Source: Clostridiales bacterium
GTDB lineage: Bacteria > Bacillota > Clostridia > SK-Y3
DNA length: 64,000 nt
Reading direction: 5' to 3'
Assembly: GCA_030156665.1 (NCBI GenBank)
Contig: JASGMB010000009.1
Location: 1 to 64,000 of the forward strand
The notes below the pieces were generated by a model. That model had not been told where the DNA came from. It saw only the letters and a program-made list of their open reading frames with translations, and made no database searches. This document shows, piece after piece, positions 17,807-26,791 of the stretch; position 1 is the stretch's first letter; every line of letters starts with the position of its first letter. Position numbers and translations under genes: made by a program.

Positions 17807-18856
17807 TTATTCTTCAGGATATAAAAGAATTTTACACCCTTCTCCTGATTTTGCTATTTCAAATGCTTTTTCATATTCACTCATTGGGAATCTATGCGTA
17901 ATAATTTTATCTAAATTAATTTTTCCACTTAACAAGAAATTTTCAGCTTTTTCCCATGTTTCAAACATACTGCGGCCCCAATTACCTTTTATTGTAACTT
18001 CTCTTAATGTAATTTTCCTCATCGGATTTTCTATTACAAGGGGCTCTTTTGGATTACCTACCATATACATTGTTCCGCCAAAGCGTAAAGATCTAAGTCC
18101 TTCATTAATGGTATGGACATTACCGGATGCATCTATAAAAATATCTAATCCGTCTTCTGTTTCATTAATTAAATAATCACCAAAGTTAGGTTTCTCTCTT
18201 GCATCAATTAAATCAGTTGCACCCATTTCTTTTGCTAACGCCAAACGCTGAGGATTAATATCAACTGCAAATATTCTTGAAGCAGTTAATGCAGATGTCA
18301 ATGAAATTGCAAACTGTCCAATGGGTCCACATCCTGCAATACATACGGTAGACATGCTTACGCCAGATTCAAGTACAGGGCGAATGACAACTCCCAGAGG
18401 TTCTAACAATGCAGCTGCTTCCCAGGAAAGTGCATCAGGAATTTTTCTTACACCGGTTTCTTTTGCAACTGTATATTCTGCAAAACAGCCATTCATGTTA
18501 TGACCAAATAAGCCCATGTTAGTACATGTATGCGGTCGCCCAATCTGACATTGTCTGCAGTAACCACAAGGAATATGACTATCAAAGGAAACCCTGTCAC
18601 CCGCTTTTACATGAGTGACTGCAGAACCGACTTCCACTACTTCTCCAGAACATTCATGTCCAGGTATAAAGGGTAATTCCTTTACCAGTCCTTCACAAAA
18701 AGCCTTATTCCAAACATAAAAATTCAAATCGGAACCACAGATAGCTGCTGCTTTCACCTTAATCAGTACATCTCTGGGACCAACTTTAGGCATTTCCACA
18801 TCCATGTAATCAAAACCTTTTTCTCTTGTTGTTTTCACAATAGCTTTCAAACTCAT
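17807..18856 (-). CDS. zinc-dependent alcohol dehydrogenase (sorbitol/threonine dehydrogenase-like)
   Basis: A 349-residue medium-chain dehydrogenase. The catalytic zinc ligands are Cys40 and His67-Glu68 in PGHECSGEV. The structural zinc site has Cys97, Cys100, Cys103 and Cys111. The NAD-binding domain has AGCGPIGQ and the acidic FAVDIN end of the second strand, pointing to NAD rather than NADP. Substrates in this family include sorbitol, other polyols, threonine and sugar acids. The gene is upstream of SDR 3, the transaldolase and SDR 2 and likely begins their transcript. A 10-base match to the core of the gntR operator lies 43 bp upstream of its start. Confidence 0.9.
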   Translation of the reverse strand: MSLKAIVKTTREKGFDYMDVEMPKVGPRDVLIKVKAAAICGSDLNFYVWNKAFCEGLVKELPFIPGHECSGEVVEVGSAVTHVKAGDRVSFDSHIPCGYCRQCQIGRPHTCTNMGLFGHNMNGCFAEYTVAKETGVRKIPDALSWEAAALLEPLGVVIRPVLESGVSMSTVCIAGCGPIGQFAISLTSALTASRIFAVDINPQRLALAKEMGATDLIDAREKPNFGDYLINETEDGLDIFIDASGNVHTINEGLRSLRFGGTMYMVGNPKEPLVIENPMRKITLREVTIKGNWGRSMFETWEKAENFLLSGKINLDKIITHRFPMSEYEKAFEIAKSGEGCKILLYPEE

Positions 18857-18888
18857 TCAACTCCTTTTTTTATATTTTCTTATAAGAC

Positions 18889-18908
18889 ATTTGTTATCGA
18901 TATATTAC
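18889..18908 (-). promoter_or_regulatory. possible GntR operator half-site or R1 fragment
   Basis: On the minus strand GTAATATATC matches ten bases of the palindrome in front of the gntR gene. The same spot also matches the tail of R1 (ATTTGTTATCGATATA), so it may be only a repeat remnant. Confidence 0.3.
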
Positions 18909-19048
18909 CTGTGGTACTGGTTAAAGTATCATACTAGTCGCTAAAAGTTTCAAAGACTTTTTTCACTTCTCTCCTGTCACAATATTTTTGAACCAGCACA
19001 ACGCGTTATATTAATAATTTTATAAGTCCTGTCTTTTAATTGTCTTGT

Positions 19049-19708
19049 TTAATCATGAATAAACCCCTCAACACGTAAGGCAGCATCTCTGGAATTAGTA
19101 AGATGTACTTTCACCATTTGTTCTATCCTATCTTCATCATGGTCTATCAATGCATCTATGATTTGTGTATGCTCCAAAGTAGAATTTTTTACTCGTGTAG
19201 GAATCCTGCTGGCCAGCACACGTACTCTTAGATGTTGGTCTAAAATATTAGTAAACATTTTCATTAAATGATTGTTGTTGGTACTTCCAATAATATAACT
19301 GTGGAATTCTCTGTCTACCTTTATCCATTCGGCGAAATTATTGATGTTATGTTCCAAATCACTAAAATACTGACGATAATATTCTAACTTCTCAAGAGAC
19401 AAGTTTTTACAAACCATTTTCGCAACCTGCGGTTCAATTAACTGTCGTATTTGAAATATTTCATAAATATCCTGCACTGATATTTGCGATACAAACATTG
19501 CTTTTCTAGGATAAATGTCTACAAGATTCTCTCTTTCCAACTGCAAAATTGCTTCACGAATAGGTGTACGACTTGTTCCCAACTCCGCTGCAAGCTTTTC
19601 TTCCGATAAATGTTCACCAGGCATCATTTCACAGAAAATAATTTTATTTTTGATTACTTGATACGCTTTTTCTTTTAATGCCTTCTTAGAAATCTTTTCT
19701 TTTTGCAT
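19049..19708 (-). CDS. GntR family regulator with FCD domain (FadR subfamily), paralogue 1
   Basis: A 219-residue regulator. The winged helix at residues about 10-75 includes KLAAELGTSRTPIREAILQLE, and the all-helical FCD ligand-binding domain follows (FQIRQLIEPQVAKMV, then DREFHSYI and late HxxII segments with metal-binding histidines). Such proteins respond to small organic acids such as sugar acids or lactate. It is close in sequence to the GntR gene at 29338. Its own promoter is covered by a 14-bp-arm inverted repeat, so autorepression is likely. The alcohol dehydrogenase/SDR/transaldolase unit downstream is its most likely target. Confidence 0.9.
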   Translation of the reverse strand: MQKEKISKKALKEKAYQVIKNKIIFCEMMPGEHLSEEKLAAELGTSRTPIREAILQLERENLVDIYPRKAMFVSQISVQDIYEIFQIRQLIEPQVAKMVCKNLSLEKLEYYRQYFSDLEHNINNFAEWIKVDREFHSYIIGSTNNNHLMKMFTNILDQHLRVRVLASRIPTRVKNSTLEHTQIIDALIDHDEDRIEQMVKVHLTNSRDAALRVEGFIHD

Positions 19709-19792
19709 TCAATAAACCTCACTAGCTTATAATTTCTTATGCTTCATTCCTTATATCATAATCAATAGCAACAATAATATCATAACGATTTA

Positions 19793-19852
19793 TATAATAT
19801 ACTTGTAATATATCACAAGTATATTATAATCTACAAAAAATGACCTTGTCAA
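19793..19852 (-). promoter_or_regulatory. promoter and palindromic operator of gntR paralogue 1
   Basis: On the minus strand TTGACA (19847-19852) and TATAAT (19823-19828) are separated by 18 bases. The -10 is the outer end of a perfect inverted repeat with arms TATAATATACTTGT / ACAAGTATATTATA and an 8-base centre (19793-19828). A repressor bound there would block RNA polymerase. Confidence 0.75.
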
Positions 19853-19872
19853 GTAAAGTGTGTAAACTTTTT

Positions 19873-20034
19873 GGGACAACAACGAATTTTGTGGTCAAGA
19901 GTTTTTTACATGTAATTATTACCAAGGAGTTTTCTGAAAGTCAGTATTTATAAGGATTTCATAAATTAACATGGAATAAATTACATATAAAAAATCCTTG
20001 ACACCCCATTTTTCACAAAAATCGTTGATGAACC
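19873..20034. mobile_element. ISL3-ended non-autonomous element (MITE-like remnant)
   Basis: The ends GGGACAACAACGAATTTTGT and (inverted) GGTTCATCAACGATTTTTGT resemble the terminal repeats of the intact ISL3 element at 30108. Between them are about 120 bp with no reading frame. No 8-bp direct repeats flank it, so it is an old insertion or an internal-deletion derivative. It begins 21 bp upstream of the gntR -35 box. Confidence 0.7.
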
Positions 20035-20037
20035 AAA

Positions 20038-20061
20038 AAATATATGCAATTGCATATATTT
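20038..20061. promoter_or_regulatory. perfect 24-bp palindrome
   Basis: AAATATATGCAA is followed directly by its reverse complement, with no spacer. It lies 4 bp beyond the ISL3 remnant and about 75 bp downstream of the lplA stop codon. It could be an operator. A cruciform is less likely to terminate transcription because there is no loop or T-run. Confidence 0.5.
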
Positions 20062-20136
20062 AATTCTAATAGAACGTAAGAATTTCATATAATATTTCTA
20101 CAATTGCAAACAAGGAAGATATAAGAAACAAAAATA

Positions 20137-21135
20137 CTAAAATCCTTTGTTATATAACCAATCAGCAATATCTTCCATGATTTGTTTTCTCTCTCCCTCC
20201 ACCTCTAGGCTTCGGATACTTTTTGCCAAAGTTGCAGACTCAAAAATACAACCTTCCAACACCTGCGGAATGGTACTGATTAGCTCTTCATCCATAGCAT
20301 CTGAATAGACGTATGCTTTTTTTATTTTCCCCTTTACAAGCTGCAAACCAACTTCAATCCCACCCCATGGAAAACGTGTACTTAAATCTATATCAAATTT
20401 TGGTGCTTCACCATACCGCCATTCCCATGATGCATATTTTTTATACAGCTCCTCTAGTGCGGTACCATTCATCCAGTCAGTGTCATCAGTAATTGGTGGA
20501 TTCCCGCCATATGTTTCTTTAAATGCTTCCATAACTGCATATGCTACTTCGTCGATGGTTAGTGCAGGTTTATATTCAGTAAGATTCACTACCCTTGACC
20601 GGATAGATTGAATTCCTTTTGATTTTATCTTTTCTTCTGATACCTGTAAATATCTGGTTAATTTATTTATATCTACCGACACTAATATTGTACCATGATG
20701 ATAAGCATTTGATTTCCTAAAGCAGAATGCATTGCCTGAAAATTTTCGTCCCTCTATCGTTAAGTCATTACGTCCGGTCATTTCAGCTGCTATTCCCAAT
20801 TTTTGAACTGCTGTCAGAATAACACCCGCCTGTTTTTCAAAATCATAATTTTCACGATTCATCAAAAAGGTAAAGTTGAGATTTCCTATATCATGAAATA
20901 CGGCTCCTCCACCTGAAATTCTCCGCGCCAATTTTCCTCCCTCTTTTTCCAATAGTTTAGTTCTACACTCTCTCCAGGCATTTTGATTTTTTCCTATGAC
21001 AACAGTATTTTGATTTTGCCATAAATATAATATGCATTGATCCTTTTGTACACTATCTAATAAATATTCTTCAACAGCTAAATTCCACCAAGGGTCAAAT
21101 GTTTTGGTATAAAGAATCCTGGTCTTCAAGTTCAT
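20137..21135 (-). CDS. lplA: lipoate-protein ligase A
   Basis: LplA activates free lipoate with ATP and attaches it to the lipoyl lysine of E2 proteins. The 332-residue protein has the conserved RRISGGGAVFHDIGNLNFTF segment near residue 72, the lysine-containing GRNDLTIEGRKFSGNA segment, and a C-terminal accessory domain. It starts 7 bases after a strong AGGAGG. It follows the 2-oxoacid dehydrogenase operon in the same direction, after a terminator-like hairpin, so its likely substrate is the E2 encoded three genes upstream. No lipoate synthase is nearby, which suggests scavenging. Confidence 0.93.
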   Translation of the reverse strand: MNLKTRILYTKTFDPWWNLAVEEYLLDSVQKDQCILYLWQNQNTVVIGKNQNAWRECRTKLLEKEGGKLARRISGGGAVFHDIGNLNFTFLMNRENYDFEKQAGVILTAVQKLGIAAEMTGRNDLTIEGRKFSGNAFCFRKSNAYHHGTILVSVDINKLTRYLQVSEEKIKSKGIQSIRSRVVNLTEYKPALTIDEVAYAVMEAFKETYGGNPPITDDTDWMNGTALEELYKKYASWEWRYGEAPKFDIDLSTRFPWGGIEVGLQLVKGKIKKAYVYSDAMDEELISTIPQVLEGCIFESATLAKSIRSLEVEGERKQIMEDIADWLYNKGF

Positions 21136-21193
21136 CTTAAAACCTCCTACAATTCATCATTAAAAGCGATTAGACATTTCTTATTAATTATTT

Positions 21194-21236
21194 TAAAAAG
21201 AGCACAGAAAACAAAATTTGACTGTGCCCTCTTTGC
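21194..21236 (-). terminator. terminator after the E1 gene
   Basis: The stem AAAGAGGGCACAG / CTGTGCTCTTT (two-base bulge) with a 14-base loop is followed by TTTTTAAAAT on the minus strand. It may be leaky and allow readthrough into lplA. Confidence 0.7.
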
Positions 21237-21332
21237 TTTGTCTTCACTATTTAATTTAAAAACTAAACATAGATATGTGTTTGTATACGTTAACGCAACC
21301 TATGGAATGACCCTTTTTTAAATATAATCTAA

Positions 21333-23804
21333 CTATACACCTAACCTATTTCTTCTTAATTGCTCATTTTTTGTAAAGTTATTTTTAACCACATGACCTT
21401 TAAGCGGCATAATTTTTTCATGAATCGCATCAATTATCCAATCTGCTTGAGGGAAGAAAAATTCCTCAAGTTCAAAGGCCGGTGTAATCCAATTTCTTGC
21501 TCCTACTACTACTGGAGGTGCATCAAGATCATCAAACGCCAACTCTGTAATATTTCTTGCAAAGTCATTCAAATGAGAACCACGTTCACTAGCATCACTG
21601 GTTAAAAGAAGCTTTCCTGTTTTCTTTACAGATTCAAGCACTTTTTCATAGTTAAAAGGTACGATGGACCGTGCATCAATTACTTCTGCATAAAGACCGT
21701 ATTTTTCTTCCAAAGTTTTAGCGGCTTCCATCGCATTATATAAAGTAGGTCCAATACTTAAAATGGTGATATCCTTTCCATCTTTTTTAATATCCGGCTC
21801 TCCAATTGGAACTTCATAATATCCTTCCGGAACACCTTCAAGATGGAACATTTCACTCATGTCATAAATTTTCTGACTCTCAAAGAAAACTACCGGATCT
21901 GTTCCCATTAAAGCACTATTCATAAGACCCTTTGCATCATAAGGGGTTGCAGGATAAACAATCTTGAGCCCTGGAATATGTGCAGCCAGTGATGTCCAGT
22001 CCTGTGAATGCTGTGCACCGTATTTTGAACCGACTGATACTCTTAATACAATAGGCATCTTGAGAACGCCGGCGCTCATACTCTGCCATTTAGCAAGCTG
22101 GTTAAAGATTTCATCTCCTGCTCTTCCCATAAAATCACAGTACATTAACTCAACAATTGCTCTTCCTCCGCAAAGTCCATATCCAACTGCTGAAGCAACA
22201 ATAGCAGCTTCGGAAATAGGAGCATTAAAGAATCTATGATATGGTAAAGATTCCGTTAATCCTTGATATACACCAAAGGCTCCTCCCCAATCTCGGTTAT
22301 CTTCTCCATAGGCAATGAGTGTAGGATCGGTATAGAATTTATCAATAATTGCTTCAAATATTCCATCCCTTAAAGAATACGCTCTTAGCTTGGAAACCGG
22401 CTTTCCATCCTGAATACCAACTCTTATTTTATTTTTAAGCTTTTTAACTCGTGGATTTTCTTCTTTTGGCATTAATACTTCACACGGTCTATCATCCATT
22501 TTCTCTATTCTCTGATTTGAGAACATTACATCCGCAATGGCATCCGGATGTTTTACAAGGTTCATCCTTGGAGAAACAGTATCGTCAATAGCAAGTTTAA
22601 ATACTTTCGTAATCACTTCTTTTACGTTCTTATCTATTTCTTCAATTTCTGCTTCAGTAGCAACTTTTTCTTTTAAAAGCTCTCCTTTATAGGCAGCTAT
22701 AGAATCCTCTGCTGTCCAGGCATCTATCTCTTCCTTAGATCTGTATGAGTTAGCATCAGAGGTAGAATGACCGATTGTTCTATAAGTGAGTACATCTAAT
22801 AAAACAGGTCCTTTATTTTCTTCTAGGATCGCTTTTTTCCTCTTCATCGCATCAATAACGGCAAACGGATTATATCCATCCACTCTTTCCGCGTGCATCT
22901 GATCCGGATTAATACCGGCACCTACCCTTGCTAAAATTTGATATGCCATGGTTTCTCCAACAGTTTGTCCACCCATGCCATACTGATTGTTAAAGAAGTT
23001 AAAGATAATGGGGAGTCCGCCTTTATATTCTTCTTCCCATAATTCCTTAAATTGATCCATTGCCGCCATATTCATAGCTTCCCATACAGGACCACAGCCC
23101 AGGGACGCATCTCCGATATTGGCAATACATATTCCTTTTTTCTTATTTACCTTCTTATACAGTGCAGCACCCATTGCAACACCGGCTGAACCGCCAACAA
23201 TCGCATTATTCGGGTAGATACCGAATGGAGTAAAGAAGGCATGCATGGAATTACCTAATCCTTTTGCAAATCCAGTTTCACGGCCAAAGATTTCTGCCAT
23301 TGTTCCATAGAATAAAAAGTCAATCGCCAATTCTTTTACGTTATTTTTATCTTGCTGCTTTCCTTCCACTACTTTTAATACAGCACCGTCGAAGAAATCT
23401 TTCATAATCTCCAAAAGTTGATCATCACTTAACTTTTGAATAGCAGAAAGTCCTTTTGCAATGATTTCTCCGTGACTTCTATGAGAACCAAAAATATAAT
23501 CATCTTTTTCTAAAATATAGGCCTGGCCTACCGCAGCAGCTTCTTGCCCAATAGATAAATGAGCAGGGCCCGTATATGTGTATTCAATGCCATTGTATAT
23601 TTTATTGCTTCTAACACTCAACAACATAGTTTCAAATTCTCTAATAAACATCATATCTCTATAAATTCTCAACAGCTCTTCTTTTGAGAAATTTTCTTTT
23701 TCATCTTTTAGTGTTTTGTTATATTGATTTAGCGGAATATCTTTAAAAGTTAAGGTTCCACTTTTTCTAACCACTTTTGGATCAATAAATTGACTTACTG
23801 GCAT
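21333..23804 (-). CDS. 2-oxoacid (pyruvate/acetoin-type) dehydrogenase E1, fused alpha and beta subunits
   Basis: This 823-residue thiamine diphosphate enzyme is an alpha-beta fusion. Residues about 1-430 are the alpha part, with the cofactor motif GDA...FNN and a RSHGEII motif. Residues about 480-810 are the beta part, starting AYSLRDGIFEAI and containing EAAIVASAVGYGLCGGRAI. E1 decarboxylates the 2-oxoacid (or cleaves acetoin) and passes the acyl group to the E2 lipoyl arm. The start at 23804 is chosen for AGGGAG 8 bases upstream. E3 and E2 genes precede it. Most bacteria encode alpha and beta separately; the fusion makes substrate prediction harder, and pyruvate, acetoin or branched-chain acids are all possible. 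Confidence 0.88.
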   Translation of the reverse strand: MPVSQFIDPKVVRKSGTLTFKDIPLNQYNKTLKDEKENFSKEELLRIYRDMMFIREFETMLLSVRSNKIYNGIEYTYTGPAHLSIGQEAAAVGQAYILEKDDYIFGSHRSHGEIIAKGLSAIQKLSDDQLLEIMKDFFDGAVLKVVEGKQQDKNNVKELAIDFLFYGTMAEIFGRETGFAKGLGNSMHAFFTPFGIYPNNAIVGGSAGVAMGAALYKKVNKKKGICIANIGDASLGCGPVWEAMNMAAMDQFKELWEEEYKGGLPIIFNFFNNQYGMGGQTVGETMAYQILARVGAGINPDQMHAERVDGYNPFAVIDAMKRKKAILEENKGPVLLDVLTYRTIGHSTSDANSYRSKEEIDAWTAEDSIAAYKGELLKEKVATEAEIEEIDKNVKEVITKVFKLAIDDTVSPRMNLVKHPDAIADVMFSNQRIEKMDDRPCEVLMPKEENPRVKKLKNKIRVGIQDGKPVSKLRAYSLRDGIFEAIIDKFYTDPTLIAYGEDNRDWGGAFGVYQGLTESLPYHRFFNAPISEAAIVASAVGYGLCGGRAIVELMYCDFMGRAGDEIFNQLAKWQSMSAGVLKMPIVLRVSVGSKYGAQHSQDWTSLAAHIPGLKIVYPATPYDAKGLMNSALMGTDPVVFFESQKIYDMSEMFHLEGVPEGYYEVPIGEPDIKKDGKDITILSIGPTLYNAMEAAKTLEEKYGLYAEVIDARSIVPFNYEKVLESVKKTGKLLLTSDASERGSHLNDFARNITELAFDDLDAPPVVVGARNWITPAFELEEFFFPQADWIIDAIHEKIMPLKGHVVKNNFTKNEQLRRNRLGV

Positions 23805-23835
23805 ATTATTCTCTCCCTTTATTTTTTTTATGATT

Positions 23836-25200
23836 CTAAAAATTAAAAATACCTTCACGAATGATCTCTGAAACAGTAGGATGAGGAAAAACAAGTTCTT
23901 TTATGTCATCAATTTTAAGTTCAGTCTCTAACATCAATGCAGCACCAAAAATAATTTCCGATACAGGATTGCCTATCATATGAACGCCTATGAGCTTTTT
24001 ATACTTCTTATCCAGCAATAGCTTACAAATACCATCCCCATCCTCATTTTCAGCAACATATCGTCCACTGTATTTCATTGTCAAATTAACCACTTGGAAA
24101 TCAATTCCTTTTTGCTTTGCAGTCTCTTCGGTCTCACCCACCGATGCAACTTCAGGATTTGTATATATCACTGCAGGGATTGCATGATATCGCATAATAT
24201 CTTTTTTCCCAAGTATGTTATTAATACAAACCTCCGCTTCACGATAGGCTGTATGAGCAAGCATAGACCTACCATTCACATCTCCGGCTGCATAAACTTC
24301 AGGAATATTGGTCTTACATCTTTCATCCACCCTAATACGTCCTCTTTGCACTTCAATACCAATATTTTCAAGTCCTATTCCTTCTATAACAGGTTTTCGA
24401 CCAATACTTAAAAGCACTTTTTCAGCTTGTACCGAAATCTTTTGACCATCCTTTTCATAGACTACTTCTCCCTTTCTTATTTCTGTTACCTTTGAATGAA
24501 GCTGAAAAACAATTCCTTTCCTTTCATAATTTTTCATCAATATATTCGAAATGTCCCTATCAGTATTACCCGCAATATGGTCTAACATTTCAATGACAGT
24601 TACCTTGCTTCCTACGGAGTTAAAATAAGACGCCATCTCTAGACCAATAACGCCTCCTCCAATCACAACCAGTGATTCAGGAACTTTTTGAATATCTAGA
24701 ATCTCTCTGTTTGTTAATATAGTCCCTTTTTCAAGCCCTTCTTTAACACCCGGAATAGGAGGAATTACTGGCGCAGAACCTGTTGCAATGAGTAATCTGC
24801 TCCCTATATAAGTCTTATCATTCACACCAATTTCATAGCCCTCACGGGTTTTGCCAAGAATTTTACCATACCCTTCAACCACTGTTACTTTGTTTTTTTT
24901 AAGTTGCATTTGTATTCCAGTTACAAGCGTCTTTATCACTTTGTTTTTTCTTGCAATTACAGCTTGATGATCAAAGCTGACGCTTTCACAGGTAATACCA
25001 TATTTTTTACTATATAATGCATAATCGTATATTTTTGCAGAATGCAACAGGGTCTTAGACGGGACACACCCTTCATTTAAACATACGCCACCTAAAGACC
25101 GCTTTTCAATAAGCAGAGTATTTAATCCTGCATGACCTGCTCTTTCAGCAGCCAGATATCCTGCGGGCCCGCCCCCCAATACAATTAAATCGTAAATCAT
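23836..25200 (-). CDS. lpdA: dihydrolipoamide dehydrogenase (E3)
   Basis: E3 reoxidises the reduced lipoyl group of E2 and makes NADH. From the ATG at 25200 the protein has 454 residues, with the FAD motif GGGPAG at residues 9-14 and the redox disulfide Cys40/Cys45 in GGVCLNEGC. The NAD motif is GGGVIGLEMA, the second FAD motif is YAAGDVNG, and the C-terminal catalytic HPTVSE motif is present. GGAGTG lies 8 bases upstream of the start. It sits between the E2 and E1 genes in one operon and is dedicated to this complex by context. Confidence 0.95.
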   Translation of the reverse strand: MIYDLIVLGGGPAGYLAAERAGHAGLNTLLIEKRSLGGVCLNEGCVPSKTLLHSAKIYDYALYSKKYGITCESVSFDHQAVIARKNKVIKTLVTGIQMQLKKNKVTVVEGYGKILGKTREGYEIGVNDKTYIGSRLLIATGSAPVIPPIPGVKEGLEKGTILTNREILDIQKVPESLVVIGGGVIGLEMASYFNSVGSKVTVIEMLDHIAGNTDRDISNILMKNYERKGIVFQLHSKVTEIRKGEVVYEKDGQKISVQAEKVLLSIGRKPVIEGIGLENIGIEVQRGRIRVDERCKTNIPEVYAAGDVNGRSMLAHTAYREAEVCINNILGKKDIMRYHAIPAVIYTNPEVASVGETEETAKQKGIDFQVVNLTMKYSGRYVAENEDGDGICKLLLDKKYKKLIGVHMIGNPVSEIIFGAALMLETELKIDDIKELVFPHPTVSEIIREGIFNF

Positions 25201-25223
25201 ACTTTCACACTCCAATTACTTTC

Positions 25224-26582
25224 TTATTTAGCTAAAAGAATACTGAAATTCTCTAGATTGGTTTTTAATTCCTTGAGAAATCTTGCGGCCGGTGCCCCAT
25301 CCAATGCTCTATGATCAAAAGTAAGCGATAATGTTATAGATGGATAATATACAATTTCTCCATTCACTTCTTTTACATTTTGCGTAATTGTATTGACGCC
25401 AAGAATTCCTGTTTGCGGCGGATTCAATACCGGTGTAAACGACTCTATTCCTAAACTTCCAAGGTTAGTAACTGTAAAACTGCCGCCTTTCAGCATATCC
25501 GGGTTGATTGTACCTTTTTGACACTCTTCTGCTAAAATTTTTACTTCACCGGAAATTTCATTTAAGGACTTTTTATTCGCATTCAATACCGTCGGAACCA
25601 TTAATCCTCTTTCTGTATCGACCGCAACACCTAAATGTACATTGTGGAAAATATGCATTTTGTCATCCAAAAAATGTGCATTAAGTTCTTTATGATTTAA
25701 TAGTGTTCTTGAAACTGCATAAAGAATAATATCGTTTATTGTAATGTTATGAAGTCCCAGTCTATCCATACTAATTTTTAACTTCTTGCGATACGCTAAA
25801 ATATCTGTAGCGTCAAAGGATGTATTAAGCGTCAGCTGTGCAGTAGAGGACAAGGAATGATGCATATTTTTTGCAATTACTTTTCTAATTCGATTTAAAG
25901 CTCTTTCTTCATATTCGTCCTGAACAGACTGTTCACTATGTACAGGCTGTTTTTCCGGCATAACGGGCTGTTGTAAATCACTTGTAGTGATTTTGCCGCC
26001 AATACCGGTTCCTATCGTATTCTCGCTTCCAGACTGCATATACTCTTCCTTTGCAGCAGAAGTAACAAAGGGTCCTTTTTCCATCATTGCAACAATATCT
26101 CTTTCGATAATTCTCCCTTCCGGACCGGTTCCGGCAGCATAGCTAAAATCAATGCCCATTTTTTGTGCAAGGTGTTTTGCACGGGGAGAAATTTTAATTT
26201 TGTCATTATCAAGGGAGTCGATTGGATTAGATATTGTATCCGTTGCATTTACTACTTTTTTTGCTATTTCTTTTGATTCATGTAAAACTTCTGCTTGTTG
26301 AATTGTGTCTGATGTGCTTACATTGGCAGGACTGTATTGGGCATCTTTGTCACCAATTACACACACATCACTTAAAACAGGTACTTCATCTCCCTCTTGA
26401 TAAAAAATTTCAAGAATAGTTCCTTCTACTTCTGATTCTACATCAAAGGTTGATTTGTCTGTTTCAATTGAAAACAATACATCTCCGATTTTTACACTGT
26501 CTCCTTTTTTCTTATGCCACTGTGCAATGATGGCACTTTCTTCCGACAACCCTTTTTGCGGCATTTTTACTGCTGTAGCCAT
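25224..26582 (-). CDS. dihydrolipoamide acyltransferase (E2)
   Basis: E2 forms the core of the complex and moves the acyl group to CoA. Residues 1-80 are a single lipoyl domain with the lipoyl lysine Lys43 in ETDKSTF. A peripheral subunit-binding domain lies near 130-165 (KISPRAKHLAQKMG...GPEGRII). A second, degenerate binding-like segment near 170-205 ends GTGIGGKITTSDL. The catalytic domain from about 225 ends with the active-site motif DHRALDG (His424, Asp428). Linkers are rich in Val, Glu, Gln and Ser rather than Ala-Pro. AGGAGG precedes the ATG by 7 bases. It is the first gene of the operon, behind the DeoR-type operator array. Confidence 0.93.
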   Translation of the reverse strand: MATAVKMPQKGLSEESAIIAQWHKKKGDSVKIGDVLFSIETDKSTFDVESEVEGTILEIFYQEGDEVPVLSDVCVIGDKDAQYSPANVSTSDTIQQAEVLHESKEIAKKVVNATDTISNPIDSLDNDKIKISPRAKHLAQKMGIDFSYAAGTGPEGRIIERDIVAMMEKGPFVTSAAKEEYMQSGSENTIGTGIGGKITTSDLQQPVMPEKQPVHSEQSVQDEYEERALNRIRKVIAKNMHHSLSSTAQLTLNTSFDATDILAYRKKLKISMDRLGLHNITINDIILYAVSRTLLNHKELNAHFLDDKMHIFHNVHLGVAVDTERGLMVPTVLNANKKSLNEISGEVKILAEECQKGTINPDMLKGGSFTVTNLGSLGIESFTPVLNPPQTGILGVNTITQNVKEVNGEIVYYPSITLSLTFDHRALDGAPAARFLKELKTNLENFSILLAK

Positions 26583-26660
26583 ATGAAGCCTCCTATCTTT
26601 AAAATAAATTAAAATTTTATTTAAACTTTAAATAATAGAGATCTGTTGGTAAACTGCAAT

Positions 26661-26721
26661 TATGTTCACTAAAATATTAAATTTGTTCATTATAAACATA
26701 AATTATGTTCGATACGAACAT
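26661..26721. promoter_or_regulatory. phased TGTTC operator array, probable DeoR binding sites
   Basis: Three direct copies of TWTGTTCR start at 26661, 26682 and 26704, spaced 21 and 22 bp, about two helical turns. The third also forms the perfect inverted repeat ATGTTCG-ata-CGAACAT (26705-26721). They lie between the promoter and the E2 start, as expected for repression by the adjacent DeoR-family protein. Confidence 0.65.
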
Positions 26722-26748
26722 TATATCAAAATATCATCTATTCGTCAA
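26720..26748 (-). promoter_or_regulatory. promoter of the E2-E3-E1 operon
   Basis: TTGACG and TATAAT are separated by 17 bases on the minus strand. The -10 touches the end of the inverted operator site, about 140 bp before the E2 start. Confidence 0.7.
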
Positions 26749-26791
26749 TTGATTATAGGTTATAAATCATAACTAAATAGCGCCTTTTATA

